DNA of 64,000 nt from Azospirillum baldaniorum (lineage in GTDB: Bacteria > Pseudomonadota > Alphaproteobacteria > Azospirillales > Azospirillaceae), in the NCBI RefSeq assembly GCF_003119195.2, contig NZ_CP022262.1, positions 330,501-394,500 of the forward strand, in the 5' to 3' direction. Shown here in pieces: positions 15,884-23,579 of this stretch. Numbering within the stretch: the stretch's first letter is position 1; every line of letters starts with the position of its first letter. The notes under the pieces are model-generated. The model saw only the letters and a program-made list of their open reading frames with translations. It did not search any database and was not told the DNA's origin. Both the position numbers and the translations under genes were made by a program.

Positions 15884-16984
15884 ATGTCCGACAACACCCA
15901 GGACGAGGAACAGAAAACCGAGGAGCCGACCGAGAAGCGTCTGCGCGAGGCGATGGAGAAGGGCGACGTCCCCCGCGCCCGCGACGTCGGTCTGGCCGCC
16001 ACCATGGCGGCGGCCTGGCTGATCGCCGCGGCGGGCGGGCCGCTCGCCGCCTCGCGCATCGCCGAGGTGCTGCTGCCGCTGATCGAGAATCCGAACGACA
16101 TCCGGCTCGACGGCGGTCCCTACGACGTGATGAACAGCCTGCGCTGGCTGATCGGCGGGGTGGCGGTGGCGATGCTACCGGTGCTGGGCCTGCTGGTCGG
16201 CGGGGCGGTGGTGTCGGCGGTGGGGCAAGGGCCGCTGCTCGCCGCCAGCGACCGCATCCGGCCCAAGCTGTCGCACCTGTCGCCGCTCAGCGGCTGGCGG
16301 CGCATCTTCGCGCGCCACGCGCTGGTCGAATTCGTGAAGAGTCTCGTGAAACTGGCGATCATCGCCTGCGCCGTCTGGTTCGCCGTGGCGCCCTACATCG
16401 ATTGGACGGAGGGGATCGTGGGCATGGACGTTGCGGCGCTTCCCGACCTGCTGCGGGACCTGACCCTGCGGCTGCTGCTGGCCGTCCTTCTAGCGACGGT
16501 GGTGATGGCCGCCGTGGACGTGCTGTGGAACCGGCTGGAATGGCGGCGCCGCCTGCGCATGACCTTCCAGGAGTTGAAGGACGAGTTCAAGCAGACCGAG
16601 GGCGATCCGCACCTGAAGGCGAAGCTGCGCGAGATCCGGCGCGACCGCTCGAAGCGCCGCATGATGGCGAACGTGCCGCGCGCCACGGTGGTCATTGCCA
16701 ACCCGACCCACTTTGCGGTGGCGCTGGAGTATGACCGCGCCAAGATGCCGGCGCCGGTCTGCCTCGCCAAGGGGGCCGACCTCGTGGCGCTGCGCATCCG
16801 CGCGGTGGCCGAGGAGAACGGGGTCCCGGTGATCGAGAACCCGCCGCTGGCCCGCGCCCTCTACGCCGCGTCGGAGGTCGACGCGGTGATCCCGCTCCAG
16901 CATTACCAGGCGGTGGCCGAGGTGATGATGTATGTGCTGCGCCTGAAGAACGGCGGGGCCGCGCAGCCGGCGCAACGGGCGTGA
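15884..16984 (+). CDS. flhB: Flagellar export specificity switch protein FlhB
   Basis: 366 residues. It has the polar start EEQKTEEPTEKRLREAMEKG, four membrane helices (residues 30-215) and a cytosolic domain with the self-cleavage motif NPTH at residues 273-276. Cleavage between Asn and Pro is what switches export from rod and hook proteins to filament proteins. The family segments RMMANVPRATVVIANPTH and GADLVALRIRAVAEENGVPV are intact. It is the last recognisable flagellar gene of this block. AGGAGGCG gives a strong ribosome site. Confidence 0.96.
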   Translation: MSDNTQDEEQKTEEPTEKRLREAMEKGDVPRARDVGLAATMAAAWLIAAAGGPLAASRIAEVLLPLIENPNDIRLDGGPYDVMNSLRWLIGGVAVAMLPVLGLLVGGAVVSAVGQGPLLAASDRIRPKLSHLSPLSGWRRIFARHALVEFVKSLVKLAIIACAVWFAVAPYIDWTEGIVGMDVAALPDLLRDLTLRLLLAVLLATVVMAAVDVLWNRLEWRRRLRMTFQELKDEFKQTEGDPHLKAKLREIRRDRSKRRMMANVPRATVVIANPTHFAVALEYDRAKMPAPVCLAKGADLVALRIRAVAEENGVPVIENPPLARALYAASEVDAVIPLQHYQAVAEVMMYVLRLKNGGAAQPAQRA

Positions 16985-17098
16985 CGGGGCGGGCCTGATC
17001 GGGCGAACGCCGGATGGATTGGAAGTCCGCTTAATGTCTTCTCAACGGGTTTGGCGGTAGACGAAAGGAATCCTCCCCTTCCGCGGCGCATCACGGCA

Positions 17099-17638
17099 AT
17101 GAGCGACGGCGACGACCTGTTCGAGATGTACCGCTCCGACCGCGCCGCCTCCGGCGCGCTGAAGGGGGAGGCGCTGGCCGCCGCGCTGGCCGACAACGTG
17201 CGGCGCAGCTTCGCCGAGATGGACCGGCTGATCCCGGAGGTGACCCAGGCGCTCGCCCAGGCCCGCTACACGCTGCGCCTCGCCCCCGCGGTGGTGGACC
17301 GCAGCGCCTACGTCCAGCACGACCGCTCGTCCGAGAGCTTCCGTGATTACCTGCGCCTGTGGAGCCACCGCCGCGCCGAGGCGGGCAGCGGCGGGATGCA
17401 TTGGGAAGCGAAGATCCTGGTCACCGACAGCCGCCGCCGCACGGCGGAACTCGGGCTCGGCGTCGCCGTCGAATGGCCGACCGCGGACCGTGCGGCCGAT
17501 TGCGCCTTCGTGGAGTTCTGGACGACCGGCCAGGGGGTGAACCTGCCCTCCGAGGGCCGCAACTTCCAGCGCGCCCTGGTCGCCTGCCTGCGGCGGCTGG
17601 AAGAGGCGGGGGAAATCACGCCCGCCGGGAAGCGCTGA
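17099..17638 (+). CDS. Unknown soluble protein after flhB
   Basis: 179 residues, no family recognised. It starts with the acidic MSDGDDLFEMYRSD and has a helical first half, then a beta-rich second half (MHWEAKILVTDSRRRTAELG, LGVAVEWPTADR, CAFVEFWTTGQGVNLPSEGR). No signal peptide or membrane segment. ATG 17099 is chosen; TTG 17051 would add 16 residues, and neither has a strong ribosome site. It follows flhB by 114 bases in the same direction and may or may not belong to the flagellar system. Confidence 0.6.
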   Translation: MSDGDDLFEMYRSDRAASGALKGEALAAALADNVRRSFAEMDRLIPEVTQALAQARYTLRLAPAVVDRSAYVQHDRSSESFRDYLRLWSHRRAEAGSGGMHWEAKILVTDSRRRTAELGLGVAVEWPTADRAADCAFVEFWTTGQGVNLPSEGRNFQRALVACLRRLEEAGEITPAGKR

Positions 17639-17668
17639 CCGCGGCATTCGGGCGGCCATCACCTCCCC

Positions 17669-18097
17669 TCACCGCTCGAACTTCGTCGCCATGATGATCG
17701 ACGAGGTCGTGCGCTCGATGCCGTCGATGGCGCCGATGCGGTCGATCAGCGCGTCCATCTCCTCCATGGTTCCAGTCCGCACCACAGCGATCAGGTCGTG
17801 CGCGCCGCTGATGGCGTGGAGCGCCCGCACCTCCGGAATCCGCTTCAGCGCCTGGACCACGGCGGCGGTCAGCTTGGGCGACAGGTTGAGGGAGACGTGG
17901 GCGCGGATCATCCGGCGCGCCGTTTCGTCTGACAGCCGCACCGTGTAGCCGGCGATCACCCCACGCTCCTCCAGCCGCTGGATGCGGCTCTGCACCGTGC
18001 TGCGCGACACCCGCAGGCGGCGGGCCAGCGCGGCGGTGGGCTCCCGCGCGTTGTCCTGAAGCGCGTCGAGAAGCTGCTGATCCAGCTCGTCCATCAT
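17669..18097 (-). CDS. Lrp/AsnC-family transcription regulator
   Basis: 142 residues. An N-terminal AsnC-type helix-turn-helix (LDQQLLDALQDNAREPTAAL, RRLRVSRSTVQSRIQRLEER) is joined to a RAM ligand-binding domain (VRALHAISGAHDLIAVVRTG). This family senses amino acids. It is divergent from the saccharopine dehydrogenase-like gene at 18230, which points to control of lysine or a related amino acid. ATG 18097 is chosen for GGAAAGG upstream; the same frame runs on to 18163 without a better site. Confidence 0.88.
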   Translation of the reverse strand: MMDELDQQLLDALQDNAREPTAALARRLRVSRSTVQSRIQRLEERGVIAGYTVRLSDETARRMIRAHVSLNLSPKLTAAVVQALKRIPEVRALHAISGAHDLIAVVRTGTMEEMDALIDRIGAIDGIERTTSSIIMATKFER

Positions 18098-18229
18098 ATC
18101 GCCGGCCTTTCCGTCAATCTGCCGAGCATAGTCGGGCGTTTCGGCACCCTGCACCCTGCACATCGACAGGCCGTCCGGTCAAGATTGCGCCATAACGACG
18201 CAAACCAAAGAAGCAGGGGGTACGGGACG

Positions 18230-19357
18230 ATGCGCGACATTCTTCTGATGGGCGGCGGCAAGATCGGCGAGACCATCGGCGACTTCCTGAAGGCCACGGG
18301 CGATTACCGGGTGACCGTCGCCGACCGTTCGGCGGAGGCGCTGGAGCGGCTGCCGACGCACCCGCGGATGGAGACGCGCGTGGTGGACGCCGCCGACCCG
18401 GCCGAACTCGCCGAGGCCATGCGCGGCAAGTTCGCGGTGCTGAGCGCGCTGCCCTACCACCTGACGGTCGGCGTGGCGGAGGCGGCGCGGGACGCCGGCA
18501 CCCACTACCTCGACCTGACCGAGGACGTGGCGAGCACGCGGCGCGTCAAGGAGCTGGCCGACGGCGCGCCCTGCGCCTTCATCCCGCAATGCGGGCTGGC
18601 GCCGGGCTTCATCTCCATCGTCGCCAACGACGTGGCCTCGCGCTTCGACACGCTGGACACGGTGCGGATGCGCGTCGGCGCGCTGCCGAAGTACCCGTCC
18701 AACGCCCTGAACTACAACCTGACCTGGAGCACCGAGGGCGTCATCAACGAGTATCTGGAGCCCTGCGAGGCCATCGTCGAAGGCCGCCTCGTCTCCGTGC
18801 CGCCGCTGGAGGAGCGCGAGGAGTTCTCCCTCGACGGCGTGCTGTACGAGGCGTTCAACACCTCGGGCGGGCTGGGCACGCTGTGCGAGACGCTGGCGGG
18901 CAAGGTGCGGACGCTGAATTACCGCTCCGTCCGCTATCCGGGGCACCGCGACCTGATGAAGGCGCTGCTGCATGACCTGCGGCTGGGCAGCCGGCGGGAG
19001 CTGCTGAAGGACATCCTGGAACACTCGATTCCGGCAACGCTCCAGGACGTCGTGCTGATCTTCGTGACGGTGACCGGGACGAAGCGGGGGCGGCTGCTCC
19101 AGGAAACCTACGCCAACAAGATCTACGGGCGGGAGATCGGCGGCACCTTCTACAACGGCATCCAGATCACCACCGCGTCGGGCATGTGCGCCGTGCTCGA
19201 CCTGCTGGCCGACGGCACGCTGCCGCAGCGGGGTTTCGTGAAGCAGGAGGAGGTGCGCTACGCCGACTTCATCGCCAACCGCTTCGGGCGCAACTACGCG
19301 ATGACCGACGCGGCACCCCAGCAAGGCGCTCAGCAGGGGGTGGGGCGCGCCGCCTGA
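18230..19357 (+). CDS. Saccharopine dehydrogenase-family oxidoreductase
   Basis: 375 residues. The N-terminal Rossmann fold has ILLMGGGKIGETIGDFL (residues 3-19) and VTVADRSAEALERL. The family segments HYLDLTEDVASTRRVKEL, IPQCGLAPGFISIVANDV and YNLTWSTEGVINEYLEPC are clear. Members interconvert saccharopine, glutamate and aminoadipate semialdehyde in lysine metabolism, although many bacterial homologs act on other substrates. The adjacent Lrp-type regulator supports an amino-acid catabolic role. Substrate assignment is inference. Confidence 0.82.
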   Translation: MRDILLMGGGKIGETIGDFLKATGDYRVTVADRSAEALERLPTHPRMETRVVDAADPAELAEAMRGKFAVLSALPYHLTVGVAEAARDAGTHYLDLTEDVASTRRVKELADGAPCAFIPQCGLAPGFISIVANDVASRFDTLDTVRMRVGALPKYPSNALNYNLTWSTEGVINEYLEPCEAIVEGRLVSVPPLEEREEFSLDGVLYEAFNTSGGLGTLCETLAGKVRTLNYRSVRYPGHRDLMKALLHDLRLGSRRELLKDILEHSIPATLQDVVLIFVTVTGTKRGRLLQETYANKIYGREIGGTFYNGIQITTASGMCAVLDLLADGTLPQRGFVKQEEVRYADFIANRFGRNYAMTDAAPQQGAQQGVGRAA

Positions 19358-19387
19358 GCGGGCGCCTCACCCCCACCGGGCCGCGTC

Positions 19388-21142
19388 TTAGATCACCTCG
19401 CGGGCGCGGCCCTTGAAGACGGTGGCGGCGATCTTCAGGGCGTCGGGGGTGCCGCGGGCCAGCGCCTCGGTGAAGTGCAGCGCCTGCTTGGCCTGGACCT
19501 TCGGCGGCATCGGCGGCTCGTTGGTGTCGACGAGGCAGTCGACCACCACCGGCCCCGGATGGGCCAGCGCGGCGTCCAGCGTGGCGCCGCAGTCCTTCGG
19601 ATCGGTGATGGTGAAACCCCGGCCGCCGCAGGCCTCCGCCACCTTGGCGAAGTCGATGGGCTGGAGGTCGCAGACATACTCGGGGTTGCCAAGCATGGCG
19701 ATCTGCTCCCACTTGATCTGGCCGAGCGAGTTGTTGTTGCTGATGATGACCTTGATCGGCAGCTTGTACTTCACCGCCGTGGCGAAGTCGGCCATCAGCA
19801 TGGAAAAGCCGCCGTCCCCGACATAGGCGACCACCTGCCGTCCGGGATGGGCGAGCTGCGCCGCGATGGCGTAGGGGACGCCCGGCGCCATGGTGGCGAG
19901 ATTGCCGGACAGGGAGTGCATCTGGCCGCGCCGCGCCGGGATCTGCCGCGCCCACCAGGTGGCGATGGTGCCGCTGTCGCAGGCGACGATGGCCGTGTCG
20001 GACAGGCGCTTGCCCAGCTCCCACGCGACGACCTGCGGCTTCATCGGCAGGTCGGGGCGGGTGCCGCGCTCCTCCATCAGCTTCATCCACTCCGCCTTGC
20101 CCGCCTGCGCCGTCTTCAGGAAGGAGCGGTCCTCGTGCCGCCGCACCCGCTCGGTCAGGATGTCCAGCGCCAGCCCGCAATCGCCGACCAGCCCAGCCTC
20201 CACTGGGTAGCGCAGGCCGATGCGCGCCGCGTCGATGTCGATCTGGATGGCGCGGGCCTGCCCCGGCTTCGGGTAATACTCGATGTAGGGGAAGGTCGAG
20301 CCAGCGATCAGCAGCGTGTCGCAGGTCTCCAGCGCCTCCTGCGAGGGGGCGGTGCCGAGCAGGCCGACCTGACCGGTGGTGAAGGGGCTGTCGTCCGGCA
20401 CCGCGGCCTTGCCCAGCAGCGCCTTGACGATCACCGCGCCCAGCTTGTCGGCCAGCCGTTCGAGCTGGTCGGTCGCCTTCAGCGCGCCCTGCCCGGCCAG
20501 GATGACGACGCGCTTGCCGGCGTCGAGGATTTCCACGGCGCGGCGGGTCTGCGCCTCCGACGGGACGGGAAGCTGGGGGGCGAACAGGGCGGTGTTGTGG
20601 CCCTTCACGTTGCGCGGCGCCCGCATGTCGGCGCCGATGCCCTGCTCCTGCAAATCGACGGGGATGGTGATGTGTGACACGCCGCGGTGGGCGAGCGCGG
20701 TGCGGCAGGCCAGATTGGCGATGTTGCGGACATGCGCCGCCCCCATGACGCGCTGGTTGTAGAGCGCGACGTCCTGGAACACCTTGTCCAGCTCCACGTC
20801 CTGCTGGGTGTAGGTGCCGACGAGGTCGTGGTATTGCAGCCCGGTGATCGCCAGCACCGGCTGGTGGTCCAGCTTGGCGTCGTAGAGACCGTTCAGCAGA
20901 TGCAGCCCGCCGGGGCCGGAGGTGGCGATGCACACGCCCAGCCGCCCGGTGAACTTGGCGTAGCCGCAGGCGGCAAAGGCCGCCGCCTCCTCGTGACGGA
21001 CCTGGATGAAGCGGATCTCGTCCTGGCGGCGGCGCAACGCTTCGACGATGCCGTTGATGCCGTCGCCGGGCATGCCGAAGATCGTGTCCACACCCCAGTC
21101 CACCAGAACATCCACCAGGATGTCGGAAGCCGTGCTCGCCAT
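19388..21142 (-). CDS. Thiamine diphosphate-dependent PoxB-like enzyme
   Basis: 584 residues, the length of pyruvate oxidase/quinone-linked pyruvate dehydrogenase. Domains in order: N-terminal TPP-binding Pyr domain (WGVDTIFGMPGDGINGIVEA, RHEEAAAFAA with the catalytic Glu), a central nucleotide-binding domain and the C-terminal PP domain with the Mg/TPP motif (YVGDGGFSMLMADFATAVKY, NNNSLGQIKWEQ). FAD-linked decarboxylation of pyruvate to acetate and CO2 is the expected reaction of PoxB. The family also contains other 2-oxo acid enzymes, and the segment TNEPPMPPKV resembles YdaP-type proteins. The C-terminal membrane-binding peptide of E. coli PoxB is not evident. ATG 21142 has GGAG 8 bases upstream. 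Confidence 0.8.
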   Translation of the reverse strand: MASTASDILVDVLVDWGVDTIFGMPGDGINGIVEALRRRQDEIRFIQVRHEEAAAFAACGYAKFTGRLGVCIATSGPGGLHLLNGLYDAKLDHQPVLAITGLQYHDLVGTYTQQDVELDKVFQDVALYNQRVMGAAHVRNIANLACRTALAHRGVSHITIPVDLQEQGIGADMRAPRNVKGHNTALFAPQLPVPSEAQTRRAVEILDAGKRVVILAGQGALKATDQLERLADKLGAVIVKALLGKAAVPDDSPFTTGQVGLLGTAPSQEALETCDTLLIAGSTFPYIEYYPKPGQARAIQIDIDAARIGLRYPVEAGLVGDCGLALDILTERVRRHEDRSFLKTAQAGKAEWMKLMEERGTRPDLPMKPQVVAWELGKRLSDTAIVACDSGTIATWWARQIPARRGQMHSLSGNLATMAPGVPYAIAAQLAHPGRQVVAYVGDGGFSMLMADFATAVKYKLPIKVIISNNNSLGQIKWEQIAMLGNPEYVCDLQPIDFAKVAEACGGRGFTITDPKDCGATLDAALAHPGPVVVDCLVDTNEPPMPPKVQAKQALHFTEALARGTPDALKIAATVFKGRAREVI

Positions 21143-21243
21143 GAGGGAGTCTCCGTCGCAAACGGTCGTGATGAAGTCGCTCGATCCATCGGCAACCGAG
21201 CGGAGCCGGGACGGTTCCCCGAACGGTGGAACGTTCTTAGCCC

Positions 21244-21274
21244 TTGACCTCAAGTTAAGTTGAGGTTTTAGAGT
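21244..21274 (+). promoter_or_regulatory. SoxR-type operator and promoter
   Basis: CCTCAAGTTAAGTTGAGG at 21248-21265 is an almost perfect dyad and matches the known SoxR box (CCTCAAGTTARCTTGAGG) nearly base for base. It lies between a -35 element TTGACC (21244-21249) and a -10 element TAGAGT (21269-21274) with a 19-base spacer. That long spacer is the hallmark of MerR-family-activated promoters. The promoter points to the iron-sulfur reductase gene starting at 21389. No soxR gene is in the window. Confidence 0.75.
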
Positions 21275-21388
21275 GACGCTTAATGTATCTGGCATGCCAG
21301 CGATGCCCCGTTCAGTCCGGGCGTCCAAAGGCAGGCCGGAGTGCAGGATGGAGTGCAGGATGGAGCAACCACCGGGGCGGGCGAAAGA

Positions 21389-22372
21389 ATGACGACAACC
21401 GGTCTAAGGGAGAATGCGCAGCGGTCGGCGGCGACGACGCGGTCGATGCGCGTCCATCATATGGCGCGCGTCACACCGCAAGTGCTGCTGGTGGAGCTTC
21501 GCGACCCGGACGGCGAGGAGCTGCCGCCCTACGAGCCGGGCGCGCACATCGACGTGCATCTGCCGGACGGGGCGGTGCGCTCCTACTCATTGTGCGGCGA
21601 CCCGGCGGATCGCTCCGCCTATCGGATCGCCGTTTTGAATCTGCCGGGCGGGCGGGGATCGCGCTTCATCCATGGGGAATTGCGGCTCGGCACCACAGTG
21701 ACCATCAGTCCCCCCCGGAACAACTTCCGCTTCGACGCCGCCCAGCGCTACCGGTTCATCGCCGGGGGTATCGGCATCACGCCTCTGCTGCCGATGATCC
21801 GCGAGGCGTCGCGCCGGGGAGCGGACTGGGTCCTGCATTACTGCGTGCGCAGCGCGGCCGAGGCGCCATTCCTCGCCGAGCTTCGCGATCTGGCCAACGG
21901 CGAGGTGGTGGTCCACGCCGCGGACGAAGGCCGGCGGCTGGCGGTTGCCGACCTGCTCGCGGCGACGCCTGACGATGCCCTCGTCTACTGCTGCGGCCCG
22001 CAGCGCTTGATGGACGCGGTCGCGGATGCGGCGCGGCCGTCGCAGGACGTGCGCTTCGAATGGTTCACGCCGCGCGCGGATGCGGGGCGTGACGCGGCGC
22101 CGGACGATCGCTTCGAGGTCGTCTGCGCCCGCTCCGGCGTGACCGTCGCGGTGAAGGAGGGGGTGAGCGTGCTCGACGCGCTCGACGCCGCCGGCGTCGC
22201 GGTCGACTCCTCGTGCGAGCAGGGCATCTGCGGCACCTGCGAGACGGCGGTGCTGGAGGGGGAGCCCGACCATCGCGACAGCGTCCTGTCCGACGCCGAA
22301 CGCGCCGCCGGAAAGACGATGATGATCTGCGTGTCGCGCGCCCGCAGCGCACGCCTGGTTCTGGACATTTGA
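21389..22372 (+). CDS. FMN/2Fe-2S oxidoreductase of the vanillate demethylase reductase type
   Basis: 327 residues. An FMN-binding domain (RSYSLCGDP, residues 70-80), an NAD-binding domain (YRFIAGGIGITPLLPMIREA, YCCGPQRLMDAV) and a C-terminal plant-type 2Fe-2S domain with the cluster motif CEQGICGTCE and a distal Cys in MMICVSR. Such class IA reductases pass electrons from NADH to a Rieske oxygenase. No oxygenase lies nearby, so the partner is unknown. It sits behind a SoxR-type promoter, which suggests response to redox-active compounds. ATG 21389 has only a modest GAAAG ribosome site. The PAS gene follows 28 bases later. Confidence 0.85.
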   Translation: MTTTGLRENAQRSAATTRSMRVHHMARVTPQVLLVELRDPDGEELPPYEPGAHIDVHLPDGAVRSYSLCGDPADRSAYRIAVLNLPGGRGSRFIHGELRLGTTVTISPPRNNFRFDAAQRYRFIAGGIGITPLLPMIREASRRGADWVLHYCVRSAAEAPFLAELRDLANGEVVVHAADEGRRLAVADLLAATPDDALVYCCGPQRLMDAVADAARPSQDVRFEWFTPRADAGRDAAPDDRFEVVCARSGVTVAVKEGVSVLDALDAAGVAVDSSCEQGICGTCETAVLEGEPDHRDSVLSDAERAAGKTMMICVSRARSARLVLDI

Positions 22373-22400
22373 CCGAAACACAGGGACGAGGGGGGAACTC

Positions 22401-22826
22401 ATGACCGAGAACGATCTGCAACGGCTGGGGCTGGCGCTGCTGAACAGCCCGGCCGAGGCCATCGCCTATTCCGACCGGGACGGCATCATCCGCTTTTGGA
22501 ACGCGGGGGCGGAGCGCGTGTTCGGCTTCACCGCCGACGAGGCGCTCGGCCAGTCGCTGGACATCATCATTCCGGACCGTCAACGCCAACGCCATTGGGA
22601 CGGCTACGATCAGGTGATGAAGACGGGCGAGAGCCGTTACGGCAGCGGCGACCTGCTGTCTGTGCCGGCGACGCGCAAGGACGGAACCCGCATCTCGGTC
22701 GAGTTCACCATCGTGCCGCTGAAGGACGCCGACGGGGCGATGCTCGGGATGGCGGCGGTCATGCGCGACGTCACCGCGCGGTTCGACGAACTGAAGGCCC
22801 TGCGCCGCCAGGCCGCCGGACGCTGA
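22401..22826 (+). CDS. Single-domain PAS protein
   Basis: 141 residues made almost entirely of one PAS domain: SPAEAIAYSDRDGIIRFWNA, GAERVFGFTADEALGQSLDI, then the PAC part VPLKDADGAMLGMAAVMRDV. No kinase, cyclase or other output domain. It follows the reductase gene by 28 bases with AGGGACGAGGGGG upstream, so it is probably co-transcribed. It may sense redox state or a ligand and act on a separate protein. The cofactor is not readable from the sequence. Confidence 0.8.
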   Translation: MTENDLQRLGLALLNSPAEAIAYSDRDGIIRFWNAGAERVFGFTADEALGQSLDIIIPDRQRQRHWDGYDQVMKTGESRYGSGDLLSVPATRKDGTRISVEFTIVPLKDADGAMLGMAAVMRDVTARFDELKALRRQAAGR

Positions 22827-22857
22827 AACGCCCATGGGTGTCCGGGGTTTCGAAATC

Positions 22858-22882
22858 GGAACCCTCCCGGACCGGGCCCGTT
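22858..22882 (+). promoter_or_regulatory. EcfG-type general stress promoter
   Basis: GGAAC (22858-22862), 16 bases, then CGTT (22879-22882): an exact match to the alphaproteobacterial EcfG consensus GGAAC-N16/17-CGTT. It lies 44 bases upstream of the small lipoprotein gene at 22926. Transcription should start about 8-10 bases after CGTT. Confidence 0.75.
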
Positions 22883-22925
22883 GAGAAGGGCTGTACCTTC
22901 AAGACCTCAGCGTAGGGAGTGCGTC

Positions 22926-23255
22926 ATGCGCAATCTGATGATCGCGGCGTCGGCCGCGATGCTTCTGGCCGCCTGTTCGGGCATGGACGGCGGCGGAACG
23001 GGCAGCAGCGGGATGAACAGCGGCGGCCCCGGCAGCGGCCTGACGGGCGGCGGCACGTCCGGCAGCCAGGGCGTGGACGAGCCCAACGTCAACCCGAACG
23101 GGACCAGTTCCAGCCCCGGCCCCTATAACGGCGGTTCTTACGGCGGGTCGGGCGTGAGCGAGCCGCAAAGCCGCACGCGGTCGCCCAACGAGTCCGGCAT
23201 GGACCAGGGCATGACGCGCCAATCCCTGCCGAACCGCTCCGGCACCGGGTGGTAA
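22926..23255 (+). CDS. Small Gly/Ser-rich lipoprotein
   Basis: 109 residues. Signal peptide MRNLMIAASAAMLLAACSG with a lipobox LAAC, Cys at residue 17. The mature part is low-complexity, rich in Gly, Ser, Asn and Pro, with no recognisable domain and almost certainly disordered. It stands alone behind an EcfG-type promoter, which suggests an envelope protein made in stationary phase or stress. Function is unknown. Confidence 0.75.
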   Translation: MRNLMIAASAAMLLAACSGMDGGGTGSSGMNSGGPGSGLTGGGTSGSQGVDEPNVNPNGTSSSPGPYNGGSYGGSGVSEPQSRTRSPNESGMDQGMTRQSLPNRSGTGW

Positions 23256-23326
23256 CCCGCAACGGCACGGCCATCCCGCGGAATTCCGGACTCGGGCGAA
23301 TAGGGGGAGCCTGACCGGCCTGCGCT

Positions 23327-23351
23327 GGAACCTGCGGCGGTCCGCGAGGTT
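23327..23351 (+). promoter_or_regulatory. Probable EcfG-type promoter upstream of the DUF1328 gene
   Basis: GGAAC (23327-23331), 16 bases, then GGTT (23348-23351), one base from the EcfG consensus. The same stretch is also a dyad, GGAACCT with AGGTTCC. It ends 51 bases before the ATG at 23403. This is the second such element within 500 bases. Confidence 0.6.
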
Positions 23352-23402
23352 CCTACCCTGCCGGACGTGCCGGCTGGGTTTCAGAACGCGCAGGAGCGGT
23401 CC

Positions 23403-23576
23403 ATGCTGAAATGGGCGTTGATCTTTTTCGTGGTGTCTCTGGTCGCTGGCGCGCTCGGCTTCACCAACGTGTCGTCGGCCACCGCGGGAGTCGCGAAGAT
23501 CCTCTTCGGGATCGCGCTGATCATCTTCCTGGTCTTCCTCGTGCTCGCCCTGCTGGCCGGCGAGGTGATCTTCTGA
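23403..23576 (+). CDS. DUF1328/YtjA-family small membrane protein
   Basis: 57 residues with two hydrophobic helices ([20 protein letters not shown] and the segment [17 protein letters not shown]), the full length of the DUF1328 family. The Gly-Phe turn between the helices is conserved. These inner-membrane proteins are common in general stress regulons, but their activity is unknown. It sits behind an EcfG-like promoter and ends 3 bases from the convergent protease gene. Confidence 0.88.
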   Translation: MLKWALIFFVVSLVAGALGFTNVSSATAGVAKILFGIALIIFLVFLVLALLAGEVIF

Positions 23577-23579
23577 TCC

